Source of the DNA: Bacillota bacterium
GTDB lineage: Bacteria > Bacillota > Clostridia > Acetivibrionales > DSM-1351
NCBI GenBank assembly: GCA_023397905.1
Contig: JAEWSZ010000051.1
Span: forward strand, 6,084 to 70,083
Direction of reading: 5' to 3'
Length of the DNA stretch: 64,000 nt
In this document: one piece after another, positions 8,501 through 16,374 of the stretch
Layout of the letters: each line of letters begins with the position of its first letter
Position numbering within the stretch: position 1 is the first letter of the stretch
Program-made: the position numbers and the translations under genes
Notes under the pieces: generated by a model
Seen by the model: the letters and a program-made list of their open reading frames with translations, nothing else
What the model was told of the DNA's origin: nothing
Databases searched by the model: none

Positions 8501-9965
8501 ACTGATAAATCAGCCGCTATTTGAGCTGGCCGGTTTGAGTGACGATTACCATACTATTACGGGAATAAAAAAATCCGGCGAATATATGCTGGTGGATCAA
8601 TTTGTGTATACCATGGGGACGCCGTCCACACCGCCGGGGGATGGAACAAACCCGCCTTCTTCCGGAGGCGGCGGGCCGTCAGTTCCGCCAACCGGCGCTG
8701 AAACCGTGAAGGGAAGTATTTCCGGGGTGACTTCGACTGTCACGGTAACCCGCACTACTCAGGCCGACGGAACCAAAAAGGACCGGATAGAGCTGATACC
8801 GGATGAAATTGAAAAGGCTGTTGAGGAATTGATAAAAGCGGGCGCCGGCTCATTGACAATCACGATCCCGGATACGGGAAATGAGGTGGCCCGGACGGAG
8901 GTCACTATAACGGAGGAAGCGGCCAAACTCATTGCAGACGGAAAGCTTGAACTGATTATAAATACCGCGGGCGCCGCTGTGCAGATTCCCGCTGCTTCCC
9001 TGGGAGGGATAACCGGGGACATAGTGTTCAACATTATTCCGGTCAAAGCTCCGGCGGCGCGGAATGAAATAGCACAGCGCGCCGGCGGCACACCTGCCGT
9101 AATCGCGGCAGCAGGAGGGAACGGTGTAAAAGTGGCAGGACAGCCTGTTTCAATAGAAACCAATCTGCAGAACCGAGAGGTATCGCTTGTGCTGCCTGTG
9201 GACGCCGAATCCGCCGGCGCTTCGGGCCTGGGCGTTTACATTGAGCACAGTGACGGTACCAGGGAATACAGAGAGGGAGAGCTGACAGGATTCAACGGCG
9301 GAAAAGGCCTGTCCTTCAATGTAGACAGGTTCAGTACCTTTGCCGTAGTGAAATCAGAGGCTGCCACAGAACACAGGGCGTATATAAGCGGCTATGGAAA
9401 CGGTTTGTTCAAGCCTGAGAACAAAGTAACAAGGGCGGAAATGGCAAGTATTCTTGCAAAGGCCCTGAATTTGCAGGAGAAAGCGGATATTTCAAAATAC
9501 ACCGATGTAAAAGCCGGATTCTGGGGCGCAGACGCCATAGCAAAGGTAGCCGGGTCGGGGCTTATGAACGGCTATAAGGACGGCACCTTTAAACCGGATC
9601 AGCCCATAACCCGTGCAGAAATGGCGGCAATTGCGGCAGCACTGGTAAAGAGCACCGAGGCCGCCGGGGCCGGCTTCAAGGATATTTCGAATAATTGGGC
9701 TGAAGCTGCCATATTGAAGGTGCAGGCTGCGGGAGTAATGGGCGGATATACGGGAGGAAATTTCCTGCCGGGAAATCCTCTGACCCGTGCCGAAGCAGTC
9801 ACCGTTGTCAACAGGGTACTGGGAAGAGGTCCGCTGTACGGAATAACGGAAGCCGTATGGAAGGATGTACCGGATACACATTGGGCCGCGGGCGACATCA
9901 ATGAGGCGTCGGTGGATCATTCATTTGAAATAAGAGAGCAGGGCGGAGAACAACTGGGTGAATAA
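5517..9965 (+). CDS. Secreted multimodular GH27 glycosidase (alpha-galactosidase-like) with SLH anchor
   Basis: The 1482-residue protein has a signal peptide (residues 1-33) and a GH27-type barrel at about 45-440. Asp215 in FVKLDSVS fits the nucleophile and Asp310 in GGWNDFDSL the acid/base. Beta-sandwich carbohydrate-binding-like modules follow at about 511-640, 730-861 and 950-1035, alternating with X2-type Ig modules at about 642-720 and 871-945. A Pro/Gly/Ser linker (about 1037-1065), a spacer domain common in clostridial surface proteins and three SLH repeats (about 1287-1450) finish it. It is probably held on the cell wall and removes alpha-galactosyl or related residues from polymers. 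GGAGGAG precedes the ATG. GH27 also includes other activities, so the substrate is not fixed. Confidence 0.88.
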   Translation: MKRIKKLGVLCLALLVVLSSIGALPGGNTAQAASAAVPEFTGFVKGNAGASPYMGWSSYSMQCYENGQLWVSEEKIRQMSDAMHEKLQAHGYKYINIDAGWNGGTDEYGRPVPNEDRYPGGFKNLIDYVHNNGQKIGIYVIPGVSKEAIDGNLPIYGTDYHMQDIVARDENGQLMGIDYWGFTYKIDFTKDGALQYIQSVADLFHQWGIDFVKLDSVSPGSALGNSKDARGNVWAWGYALSKYNIWLEISWAVEHAYADQWKQWANGWRVEHDVESYNSEIGMVQWANIARLFPKAELWWRDAGPGGWNDFDSLDVGNGSMDGLTRDERQTAATLWAVSCAQFFIGDDISRLDSYGLSLLTNDEVIAVNQGGHPAHPVSTAAEQQVWYSNNGDGTFNVAVYNLGTKAATVDVNWSDIGLNGIASVRDLWSHRELGSFSGGIKGIELDPHASRLFKVTAASGTSSANDDDSNAVYTGSWTRNGGEEVPADSQSINVKIIDTGASPIVGKTGTSVTLNDTDSSIAYVGNWGYSNNRSFNDYNKDVHYTDHAGDYFEYGFNGTGIDFITEMDKGQGDVDIYLDNSTTPQAISTYIDQSNVPRQTVYSVSGLTDGPHTLKAVNKSAGKYMLLDALKVYGNTFVTQDTFDYDGQNDVAVTPVYGPGSVTGIRNGSADLTANVDYTVTGSAIAISGSYLSRLQDGKNRLTFLFEGGSTQTVTVIVPAAAQPPEGAGSRYIMVNDNDPAIRYTGKWGGGGRNADWKDYMNDAHYGETENGKQPYLEYSFTGTGIAYYCELDPNQGYIKFYIDGKEAGRGYSGCTGSDKQPSAMIWQSGKLDQGTHTFMAVKDDGSSFMLFDALRIEVPSLVSPDAASFDKNPSEQSELHAFITGNLTYFKGISNGKSELIQGTDYTVSGTAVTISREYLAKQPVGDLKLAFNYNGDFRSDVHATTIDGDSFSYTFKGTGIKLVGPAGPKLGEFEVYVDGQLKQTVNANSSQRLINQPLFELAGLSDDYHTITGIKKSGEYMLVDQFVYTMGTPSTPPGDGTNPPSSGGGGPSVPPTGAETVKGSISGVTSTVTVTRTTQADGTKKDRIELIPDEIEKAVEELIKAGAGSLTITIPDTGNEVARTEVTITEEAAKLIADGKLELIINTAGAAVQIPAASLGGITGDIVFNIIPVKAPAARNEIAQRAGGTPAVIAAAGGNGVKVAGQPVSIETNLQNREVSLVLPVDAESAGASGLGVYIEHSDGTREYREGELTGFNGGKGLSFNVDRFSTFAVVKSEAATEHRAYISGYGNGLFKPENKVTRAEMASILAKALNLQEKADISKYTDVKAGFWGADAIAKVAGSGLMNGYKDGTFKPDQPITRAEMAAIAAALVKSTEAAGAGFKDISNNWAEAAILKVQAAGVMGGYTGGNFLPGNPLTRAEAVTVVNRVLGRGPLYGITEAVWKDVPDTHWAAGDINEASVDHSFEIREQGGEQLGE

Positions 9966-9987
9966 TTTCCGTCAGGCGGGATAAATC

Positions 9988-10034
9988 AGGAGTGCTGTAA
10001 AAATTTGATATTTTTGCAGCGCTCCTTTTCTGTT
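9988..10034 (+). terminator. Strong terminator after the GH27 gene
   Basis: A 17-bp stem (9988-10004 with 10010-10026) contains two G-U pairs and a 5-base loop, and is followed by TTTTCTGTTTT. It begins 22 bases after the stop codon. Confidence 0.88.
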
Positions 10035-10097
10035 TTATGAACGGAGGCCGGAACAATGCTCATAGGGCCGTTCACCAAGGCGGTTTTCCGTTTTGGC

Positions 10098-10127
10098 AAT
10101 GGTACGATTCTTAGGAATTGTACCATT
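10098..10127. promoter_or_regulatory. 30-base near-perfect palindrome upstream of the thioredoxin/CcdA gene
   Basis: AATGGTAC and GTACCATT form the outer arms of a 30-base dyad (10098-10127). The inner bases also pair if G-U is allowed (GATTC with GGAATT). It lies about 95 bases before the start codon at 10223 and is not followed by T residues. A repressor operator or a leader hairpin are both possible. Confidence 0.5.
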
Positions 10128-10222
10128 TGGCATAAAACGTAACTTGCTTTTTGGAGGCACATGAAATATGCTCATAAGTAAAGATACGTGATACATTTAT
10201 ATTATGAGGAGAGACTGCTAAT

Positions 10223-11404
10223 ATGAATTTAAGCCGGTGCAATGTAAAAATTGTATTTTTAATGTGTCTTTTTCTTTTTCTGTTCTCTTTTATTGGACAG
10301 CCTGTATATGCAGAATCTCAGAATAAAACCATAGAAGTAAATTATTTTTATATTTCCGCTTGTCCGTCCTGCCGTGATGCCGAGGAATACCTTGCGGGAG
10401 TTTCCGACCGCTGCGCTCCCATCCTGAAATCAAAAAATACGGACCTGGTGATCAATAAGTACAATACGGCGGAAGATGAGAACCTGAACCTTCTTCAGTC
10501 ATATCTCAAAAGATATGGCGTGCCCGAAAAGGAACAGGACATACCCATAGTCTTTTTCGGCAAAACGTATATTGCCGGTGAAAAAGCCATCAAAGCCAGG
10601 TTTGAAGAGGAATTGCTCAAGGCCGAGCCCGAAGAACCAGGTGTGGAAGAAAATGTTGAACCCGGCGTCAATGCGTCCTTTGAGCAGTTCAGCAGCCTGA
10701 GGGCTTTAAGCGCATTCATGGTGGGCTTTGCAAACGGCTTGACCCCCTGCTCTCTTTCCATGCTGCTGTTTTTTATTTCCCTGCTCATTGCCAGGGACGT
10801 CAATATTATAAAAATGGGCCTGCTGTATTGCGCGGGCAAGTTCATAACCTATCTGCTGCTGGGCACCCTCCTGTTTGAGACGCTGGGGAAAATCAATGTG
10901 GGGTGGCTGGGAGGCATTGTCAAAATATTGCTGTTGGTTGTAATTGCAGTTTTCATATGCCTGAACGCCATGGATTTCATTTCCTCCAGAAGCGAGCGCT
11001 ATGACAGGATAAAACTGCAGCTGCCCGCCAGGCTCAGAGGCTTCAACCACAAATGGCTGAAAGCCGTATCCAATATTGACAGCCCCGGGACGCTGATGTG
11101 GGTGAGCCTGCTGCTGGGAGCGGTCACGTCCGTGGGGGAATTCCTGTGTACGGGCCAGATTTATCTGACTACAATCCTCTATGTTTTACACAGCCAGACT
11201 GAACTAAACGCCAGAGCCTTTTTGTATTTTATAGAATATAATCTGGCATTTATAACGCCGCTTGTGATAATAACTCTTGTCATATTCAAGGGCAGGGAAT
11301 TGCTGGATGTATCGGAATTTATCCGGAAAAACATGCACTTCATTAAACTGATCAATATTATAATTTTCATATTGCTGGGTGTATTTCTGTTTTTCAACCT
11401 TTAA
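10223..11404 (+). CDS. Thioredoxin-like domain fused to a CcdA/DsbD-type membrane electron conduit
   Basis: The 393-residue protein starts with a signal peptide or membrane anchor (residues 8-30). A thioredoxin/glutaredoxin-like domain with a CPSC pair near residue 52 follows, then an acidic linker. About six membrane segments complete it, carrying LTPCSLSML and GEFLCTGQIYL, which look like the paired cysteines of CcdA/DsbD proteins. Such proteins move electrons from cytoplasmic thioredoxin to extracytoplasmic thiols. Here donor and acceptor modules share one chain. GAGGAGA precedes the ATG. The next gene starts 29 bases later, so both are probably co-transcribed. The extracellular client is unknown. 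Confidence 0.82.
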   Translation: MNLSRCNVKIVFLMCLFLFLFSFIGQPVYAESQNKTIEVNYFYISACPSCRDAEEYLAGVSDRCAPILKSKNTDLVINKYNTAEDENLNLLQSYLKRYGVPEKEQDIPIVFFGKTYIAGEKAIKARFEEELLKAEPEEPGVEENVEPGVNASFEQFSSLRALSAFMVGFANGLTPCSLSMLLFFISLLIARDVNIIKMGLLYCAGKFITYLLLGTLLFETLGKINVGWLGGIVKILLLVVIAVFICLNAMDFISSRSERYDRIKLQLPARLRGFNHKWLKAVSNIDSPGTLMWVSLLLGAVTSVGEFLCTGQIYLTTILYVLHSQTELNARAFLYFIEYNLAFITPLVIITLVIFKGRELLDVSEFIRKNMHFIKLINIIIFILLGVFLFFNL

Positions 11405-11433
11405 TATTAAATGTGGAAAGTGAGGAATGGCAA

Positions 11434-11751
11434 ATGCTTGTGAAAAACATTTCCTTTTTAAACGGCCGGAAAGAGGTAGTAAAGAGCTTCAAGCTGACCT
11501 CCGCACCCATCGGGGAACAGACGATCATCGCCAGGAGCATTGAATTTTTCAATGACCCGGAGCCCTGTTTCATTCACAGGAGCGCGGTGATAAAGCGCCT
11601 GATTGCGGAAATGGACGATTATTTTTATAATATATCTAAAACGGGTGTTTATGAAATACGATGCGCCGCTTTTAATGAGAAATTCAACGGTATGCTGAAT
11701 TTCGGAAAGGACGTGGAAAGTCTTAGCTTTGAGTTGCTGGCCGACAGTTGA
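11434..11751 (+). CDS. Small protein of unknown function
   Basis: I do not recognise this 105-residue soluble protein (MLVKNISFLNGRKEVV). It is mixed alpha/beta in appearance, with two cysteines and no signal peptide. The ATG at 11434 has GTGAGGA eight bases upstream; a GTG at 11413 in the same frame lies inside that site and is less likely. The gene follows the thioredoxin-CcdA fusion by 29 bases and probably shares its transcript, hinting at a linked role, but nothing in the sequence shows one. Confidence 0.6.
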   Translation: MLVKNISFLNGRKEVVKSFKLTSAPIGEQTIIARSIEFFNDPEPCFIHRSAVIKRLIAEMDDYFYNISKTGVYEIRCAAFNEKFNGMLNFGKDVESLSFELLADS

Positions 11752-11832
11752 GGGAATTTTAAAATATTTCGATATATTTTTTATCTGTACCGGAGTAAAA
11801 AAATTTCATTTAATGAAGAGGTGGGAACTTTC

Positions 11833-14133
11833 TTGCTTATAAAAAAGGATTCTAACAAAAAAAAGATTTTCAGAGGTTTTCTCCTGTCCTATATCCTCAT
11901 GCTGATTCTCCCTTTTGCCTTCGGAAGCTTTGTATACTACAAGGCTCTGGGGATTATCGAGAAGGATGCCAGGGATGCGAGAATTTTTATGCTCAAGCAA
12001 AGCAGCACCATTGTAGACAATTATTTAAAGGATTTGAACAGGACGGTAGTATCCATGTCTTTAAATTCAAATCTCAATACCTTGTTGTACATGAATCAGC
12101 CGGAGTACGGGTCTTCGGACGTTTATTACGTCAGCCTTGCCCAGAAGGAGATGAAGTCCTTCAACGCCTCCAGCACTTTTGCGTGCAATATCTACGTGTT
12201 TTTTAAAAAGAGCGATCTGGTCCTGTCAAAAACGGATGCCATTTTCGGCATAAAAGAATACTATGTCAGCAACCATTACAATATCCCCTATGACACATGG
12301 AATAAAAAGATACTGAATTCCGTGCATAAGATGGATATAAATACGGATAACACAATGATCGACCAGGCCATCTCCAATAATGAATTGAAATATCTCACCT
12401 ATGTCCAGACCCTTCCGCTGAGCTCACCGGATAAAACCCAGGGAGCCATTGTAGCCCTGATCAGCGCAAATGATATAGACAAGCTGCTTATGGCGGTAGA
12501 TGAATCCCGGACCGGGTACACATATATTCTGGACCCGGATGGAAAAATCGTAACGGGCTATTTAAACGGGCGGAAGGAATTCCCGGCCATTTCCATAGAC
12601 CCGGACACCTCCAGCGGCTTTTTCTTCAAGAAAATAGACGGCGTGGACATGGCTGTTACCTATACAAAATCCCAGTTCAACAAGTGGACCTATGTTACGG
12701 TTCTGCCTAAAAAGGTTTTTCTGGACAAGGCAATTTACATTAAAAAAGTCATTTCAGCCATAGTTGTGGCAACACTGCTCATAGGGGTGGGAATATCCAT
12801 TTACCTTACAAGAAGGAATATACGGCCCATACAGGAAACCATGCTGACCCTGCGGAAGATATTTAAAGGGGAGCTGGGCAACGGCAGAAATGAATATGAA
12901 TTTTTGAAAAACGGCGTTACAAAGCTGATAAACAGCCATGAAGAGATGAAAAAGTATATGGAAAACCAGGAAATACTTATGAAATCCACATTTTTCAGCA
13001 GGCTCATCCATGGGGAAATAAACGACCAGAGAGAGATACAGATAATGTCGGAACACCTTGAACTGAACCTGACGGCTAAAAAATATGCCGCCGTTATAAT
13101 TGCCCTGAACCGGTTTCCGGATCTGGTCAATAAGGAAGCCCTCATCGAGCAGGACATCAACAGGGCCATCATTGAAAATGTAATAAACAAACACATAGGC
13201 CATAACTGCTTTACACATATAATAGATGCCGACCAGATAGCGCTGATATTGAATTTTGATTCGGAGGATGACGAAGAATGCGAAGAACTTACAGTGACCA
13301 TTCTGGAAAACGTCAAAAGGGAACTCCGGCAGATATTCAACATCAATGTAAATTTCGGGGTCGGAAACTTTTATGAAAAGCTTTCGGACATAAATCTGTC
13401 CTTCAGTGAAGCCAAAAATACCCTGAATACTTTTAATGAAGTCAATACGGAAAACTCAATACTGTGGTACAAGGACGCCAGGAAACAGACCACGGGATAT
13501 TATTATCCGGTAGAGCTGGAGCTTCAGCTGATAAATATGGCAAAGTCGGGGAATAAAAACGATATCGACAGGGTCATGGACATCATATACAACGAAAATT
13601 TTGTTCCCCGCAGGCTGACAAATTACATGGAATACAATCTGTTCTTTGATATGAGGGGAACCATTATAAAAACCATCGGGGATATGGGTGGCAACCTGGA
13701 TATTAAGGAGGTAATCACCAGCAATTACAGCTCCATGGATGTAAAAGACGTATTCCAGACCATGAAAACCGCATATTACAGTATATGCAACGAGGCGAAA
13801 AACAAGAAAAAGAGTCATAACAGCCAGCTCCTGGAGAAGCTGGTGGAGTATATCCAGTCAAATTACTTTTCCTCAGAGGTCAGCGCCTGCAACATAGCTG
13901 CCCGGTTCAACATATCGGAATCCTATTTCTCGCAGTTTTTCAAGGAACAGACGGGTGAAACCTTCAGCGATTATCTGGAAAAGATGCGGATAAGCCGGTC
14001 ATGCCAGCTGCTGACGGAAAAAACAATGTCTGTGGAGGACACCGCCAGGATGGTGGGGTATAACAGCGCATATACATTCAGAAGGGCATTCAAGAGGGTG
14101 ATGGGCGTCTTGCCCACGGAATACAGGGGTTGA
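11833..14133 (+). CDS. Membrane-anchored AraC-family sensor regulator of the sugar transport operon
   Basis: The protein (766 residues) has a membrane segment near the N-terminus, a roughly 260-residue extracytoplasmic sensor of the Cache type, a second membrane segment near 300-320, a cytoplasmic linker and a C-terminal double helix-turn-helix AraC domain (ISESYFSQFFKEQTGE, then VGYNSAYTFRRAF). Regulators of this build are usually placed beside LplB/YtcP transporters and sense the sugar directly or through the binding protein; the next genes are exactly those. I prefer TTG at 11833, nine bases after GAGGTG; a GTG at 11821 in frame overlaps that site. A terminator follows, so the regulator forms its own unit. 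Confidence 0.88.
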   Translation: MLIKKDSNKKKIFRGFLLSYILMLILPFAFGSFVYYKALGIIEKDARDARIFMLKQSSTIVDNYLKDLNRTVVSMSLNSNLNTLLYMNQPEYGSSDVYYVSLAQKEMKSFNASSTFACNIYVFFKKSDLVLSKTDAIFGIKEYYVSNHYNIPYDTWNKKILNSVHKMDINTDNTMIDQAISNNELKYLTYVQTLPLSSPDKTQGAIVALISANDIDKLLMAVDESRTGYTYILDPDGKIVTGYLNGRKEFPAISIDPDTSSGFFFKKIDGVDMAVTYTKSQFNKWTYVTVLPKKVFLDKAIYIKKVISAIVVATLLIGVGISIYLTRRNIRPIQETMLTLRKIFKGELGNGRNEYEFLKNGVTKLINSHEEMKKYMENQEILMKSTFFSRLIHGEINDQREIQIMSEHLELNLTAKKYAAVIIALNRFPDLVNKEALIEQDINRAIIENVINKHIGHNCFTHIIDADQIALILNFDSEDDEECEELTVTILENVKRELRQIFNINVNFGVGNFYEKLSDINLSFSEAKNTLNTFNEVNTENSILWYKDARKQTTGYYYPVELELQLINMAKSGNKNDIDRVMDIIYNENFVPRRLTNYMEYNLFFDMRGTIIKTIGDMGGNLDIKEVITSNYSSMDVKDVFQTMKTAYYSICNEAKNKKKSHNSQLLEKLVEYIQSNYFSSEVSACNIAARFNISESYFSQFFKEQTGETFSDYLEKMRISRSCQLLTEKTMSVEDTARMVGYNSAYTFRRAFKRVMGVLPTEYRG

Positions 14134-14140
14134 GCCCAAG

Positions 14141-14184
14141 GGGATGATACGTTTTCTAATGAAATGTATCATCCCTGTTTTATT
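14141..14184 (+). terminator. Terminator after the AraC regulator gene
   Basis: GGGATGATAC (14141-14150) pairs with GTATCATCCC (14166-14175), followed by TGTTTTATT. It separates the regulator from the permease operon. The remaining bases up to 14340 are AT-rich, contain two TATAAT-like strings near 14187 and 14220, and show no other structure I can support. Confidence 0.75.
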
Positions 14185-14340
14185 GTCTTATAATCAAAAA
14201 TTCCCAATTATTGGATTTATAATTAATTGTCACATCAAAAAAAGAAGTGATTCTATCAATTTTTTACCGGCCGTTTTAAAATCACATTGTACTCGAAATA
14301 AATGTCAAAGCAAATATTCATAATTTAGGGAGGTCCTAAA

Positions 14341-15303
14341 ATGGCAACATCAGATGCAATTCTGAAGAAAGAAGGGAAGACAGTCAGAACACCGGTTGCG
14401 GGAAGCAAATTGACAAAACGTATCAAGAAGCACTGGCAATTATACCTGCTGTTACTGCCGTCGCTTCTTTGCATTATAATATTCAAATACATTCCCATGT
14501 ACGGAGTTCAGATCGCCTTCAGAAACTATCAGCCCGCAAAGGGTTTTATGGGAAGCCCCTGGGTGGGACTGAAATATTTTCAGGATTTTTTCAGTTCATA
14601 CCAGTTTTCGCGCCTGCTGATAAATACTCTTGGGATCAGCATCTATTCACTGCTTGCGCTGCTGCCCATACCTGTAATACTGGCGCTGTCCCTGAATGAA
14701 ACCAGATGGAAGTTCTTTAAAAAGACAGTTCAGACGGTGACATATGCGCCGTATTTTATATCCACAGTGGTACTGGTTTCCATAATATTTCAGTTTTTAT
14801 CACCTTACGGTTTATTAAACAATCTTCTGGGATTGTTCGGGGTTCCGAAAATAGATCTCATGGCAAATCCCGCCCTGTTCAAGTCTCTTTACGTCTGGTC
14901 GGGAGTATGGCAGCAGGCAGGGTATTACGCGGTCATCTACCTGGCGGCGCTGGCCGGCATCAACAGCGAACTCTATGAAGCCGCATGGATAGACGGAGCC
15001 TCTACCTTTAAGAAAATAATCCATATAGATCTGCCGGGTATATTGCCCACCATAATAATTATTCTCATATTGAACACCGCTTCTATTTTAAATGTGGATT
15101 ATCAGAAAATACTGCTCATGCAGAATCAGCTCAACATGGAGGCCTCCGACGTAATCTCCACATACGTGTACAGGATGGGCCTGGTTTCGGTGCAATACAG
15201 CTATTCATCGGCCATTGGACTGTTCAATTCGGTCATTTCGATGATTCTGTTCTACGGAGTGAACTATTTATCCAGAAAATATTCGGAAACCAGCTTGTGG
15301 TAA
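14341..15303 (+). CDS. Sugar ABC transporter permease, LplB type
   Basis: This 320-residue inner-membrane protein has about six membrane segments after a basic 30-residue N-terminal tail. It carries the permease signature YEAAWIDGASTFKKIIHIDLPG, here split as EAAWIDGAS and HIDLPGI, which contacts the ATPase. The class imports oligosaccharides with a distant shared MsmK-type ATPase, and no ATPase gene is present nearby. GGGAGG precedes the ATG. It forms one operon with the YtcP-type permease and the binding lipoprotein that follow. Confidence 0.92.
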   Translation: MATSDAILKKEGKTVRTPVAGSKLTKRIKKHWQLYLLLLPSLLCIIIFKYIPMYGVQIAFRNYQPAKGFMGSPWVGLKYFQDFFSSYQFSRLLINTLGISIYSLLALLPIPVILALSLNETRWKFFKKTVQTVTYAPYFISTVVLVSIIFQFLSPYGLLNNLLGLFGVPKIDLMANPALFKSLYVWSGVWQQAGYYAVIYLAALAGINSELYEAAWIDGASTFKKIIHIDLPGILPTIIIILILNTASILNVDYQKILLMQNQLNMEASDVISTYVYRMGLVSVQYSYSSAIGLFNSVISMILFYGVNYLSRKYSETSLW

Positions 15304-15318
15304 AAGGAGGAAAAACAA

Positions 15319-16218
15319 ATGGCAAAGGGCAGTCAGATTTTATCCCGCAGTGATAAGGTATTTCATTTTTTCAATAATTTATTTTTAATAATATGTTTTA
15401 TAATAGTGTTTTTTCCGTTGATGAATATAGTGGCGCAGTCTTTCAGCTCCCCGGCAAGCGTAGTATCAGGAAAGGTGCTTTTCCTGCCGGTCGATCCGTC
15501 TCTGGTAGGCTATAAAAATATTATAAATGACAGAGAACTGCTGTCCGGATTTTTCAATTCCATCATATACACTGTTCTGGGAACGGTGATCAGCGTGGCA
15601 TTTACGGTTACGGGCGCCTATCCGCTTGCAAGAAAATCCTTTGTGGGCAAAAAGTTCTTTACCTGGATTTTCACATTTACAATGATTTTCAACGGAGGAC
15701 TGATACCCACTTACCTGCTGGTCAGAGACATGAAAATGCTGGACACCATATGGGCCATGGTGCTGCCGAATGCAGTGGCCGTGTGGAACCTTTTTATAGC
15801 AAGGGCCTTTTTTGAAAACACAATTCCAGAAGATCTGTATGAAGCGGCCGAATTGGACGGCTGTAATGATTTCAAAATTTTCACGAAGATTGTAATTCCG
15901 CTTTCAAAACCAATTCTGGCGGTCCTGGTGCTGTTTTATGCAATAGGCATCTGGAACAATTATTTTGACGGTTTGATATATCTTTCGAAATCCGTAAGGT
16001 TCCCGCTGCAGCTTGTCCTCAGAAACGTGCTTATAAAATCCCAGATGCAGACCATACTGCAGGCCAGCTCGGGACAGGACCAGAGTGAGATCATGGCCCT
16101 GACGGAAGTTATGAAATATTCGGTCATCGTATTTGCAAGCTTGCCGGTAATGCTGCTTTATCCCTTTATCCAGAAGTATTTTGTAAAGGGGATCATGATT
16201 GGTTCCGTAAAGGGGTAA
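15319..16218 (+). CDS. Carbohydrate ABC transporter permease, YtcP/AraQ type
   Basis: This 299-residue partner permease has about six membrane segments. Its ATPase-contact loop reads YEAAELDGCNDFKIF and then IVIPLSKPI. The start lies 16 bases after the stop of the LplB-type gene, with AAAGGAGG upstream. The two proteins should form the membrane heterodimer of one oligosaccharide importer, fed by the lipoprotein encoded at 16375. Confidence 0.92.
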   Translation: MAKGSQILSRSDKVFHFFNNLFLIICFIIVFFPLMNIVAQSFSSPASVVSGKVLFLPVDPSLVGYKNIINDRELLSGFFNSIIYTVLGTVISVAFTVTGAYPLARKSFVGKKFFTWIFTFTMIFNGGLIPTYLLVRDMKMLDTIWAMVLPNAVAVWNLFIARAFFENTIPEDLYEAAELDGCNDFKIFTKIVIPLSKPILAVLVLFYAIGIWNNYFDGLIYLSKSVRFPLQLVLRNVLIKSQMQTILQASSGQDQSEIMALTEVMKYSVIVFASLPVMLLYPFIQKYFVKGIMIGSVKG

Positions 16219-16240
16219 AGTATTCAATATATCATCAGAA

Positions 16241-16259
16241 CCGGCGGCTCAAGCGCCGG
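16241..16259 (+). other. GC-rich hairpin between permease and binding-protein genes
   Basis: CCGGCG (16241-16246) pairs with CGCCGG (16254-16259) around a 7-base loop and no T-run follows. Hairpins in this position often shield the upstream mRNA 3' end or mark a processing point that lets the binding protein be made in excess. That role is inference from position. Confidence 0.45.
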
Positions 16260-16285
16260 CGCTATTCAAGTAAGGAGGTGATAAT

Positions 16286-16333
16286 TTGAATGTCGTCCGG
16301 GAATGTGATTGCCGGATGAGCAAAGCGGTATAA
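16286..16333 (+). CDS. Possible 15-codon leader peptide ahead of the binding-protein gene
   Basis: TTG at 16286 opens a short frame coding MNVVRECDCRMSKAV and ends at TAA (16331-16333). The bases TAAGGAGGTGAT just upstream (16271-16282) match the full anti-Shine-Dalgarno tail of 16S rRNA, an unusually strong site that no other gene start explains. The true lipoprotein start lies 41 bases further on with its own AGGAGG. The peptide may be translated for coupling or attenuation, or the site may only load ribosomes. No homologue is known to me. Confidence 0.35.
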   Translation: MNVVRECDCRMSKAV

Positions 16334-16374
16334 GTTTTTATTTCAAATCAATATTAAAATTAGGAGGAAAACGT

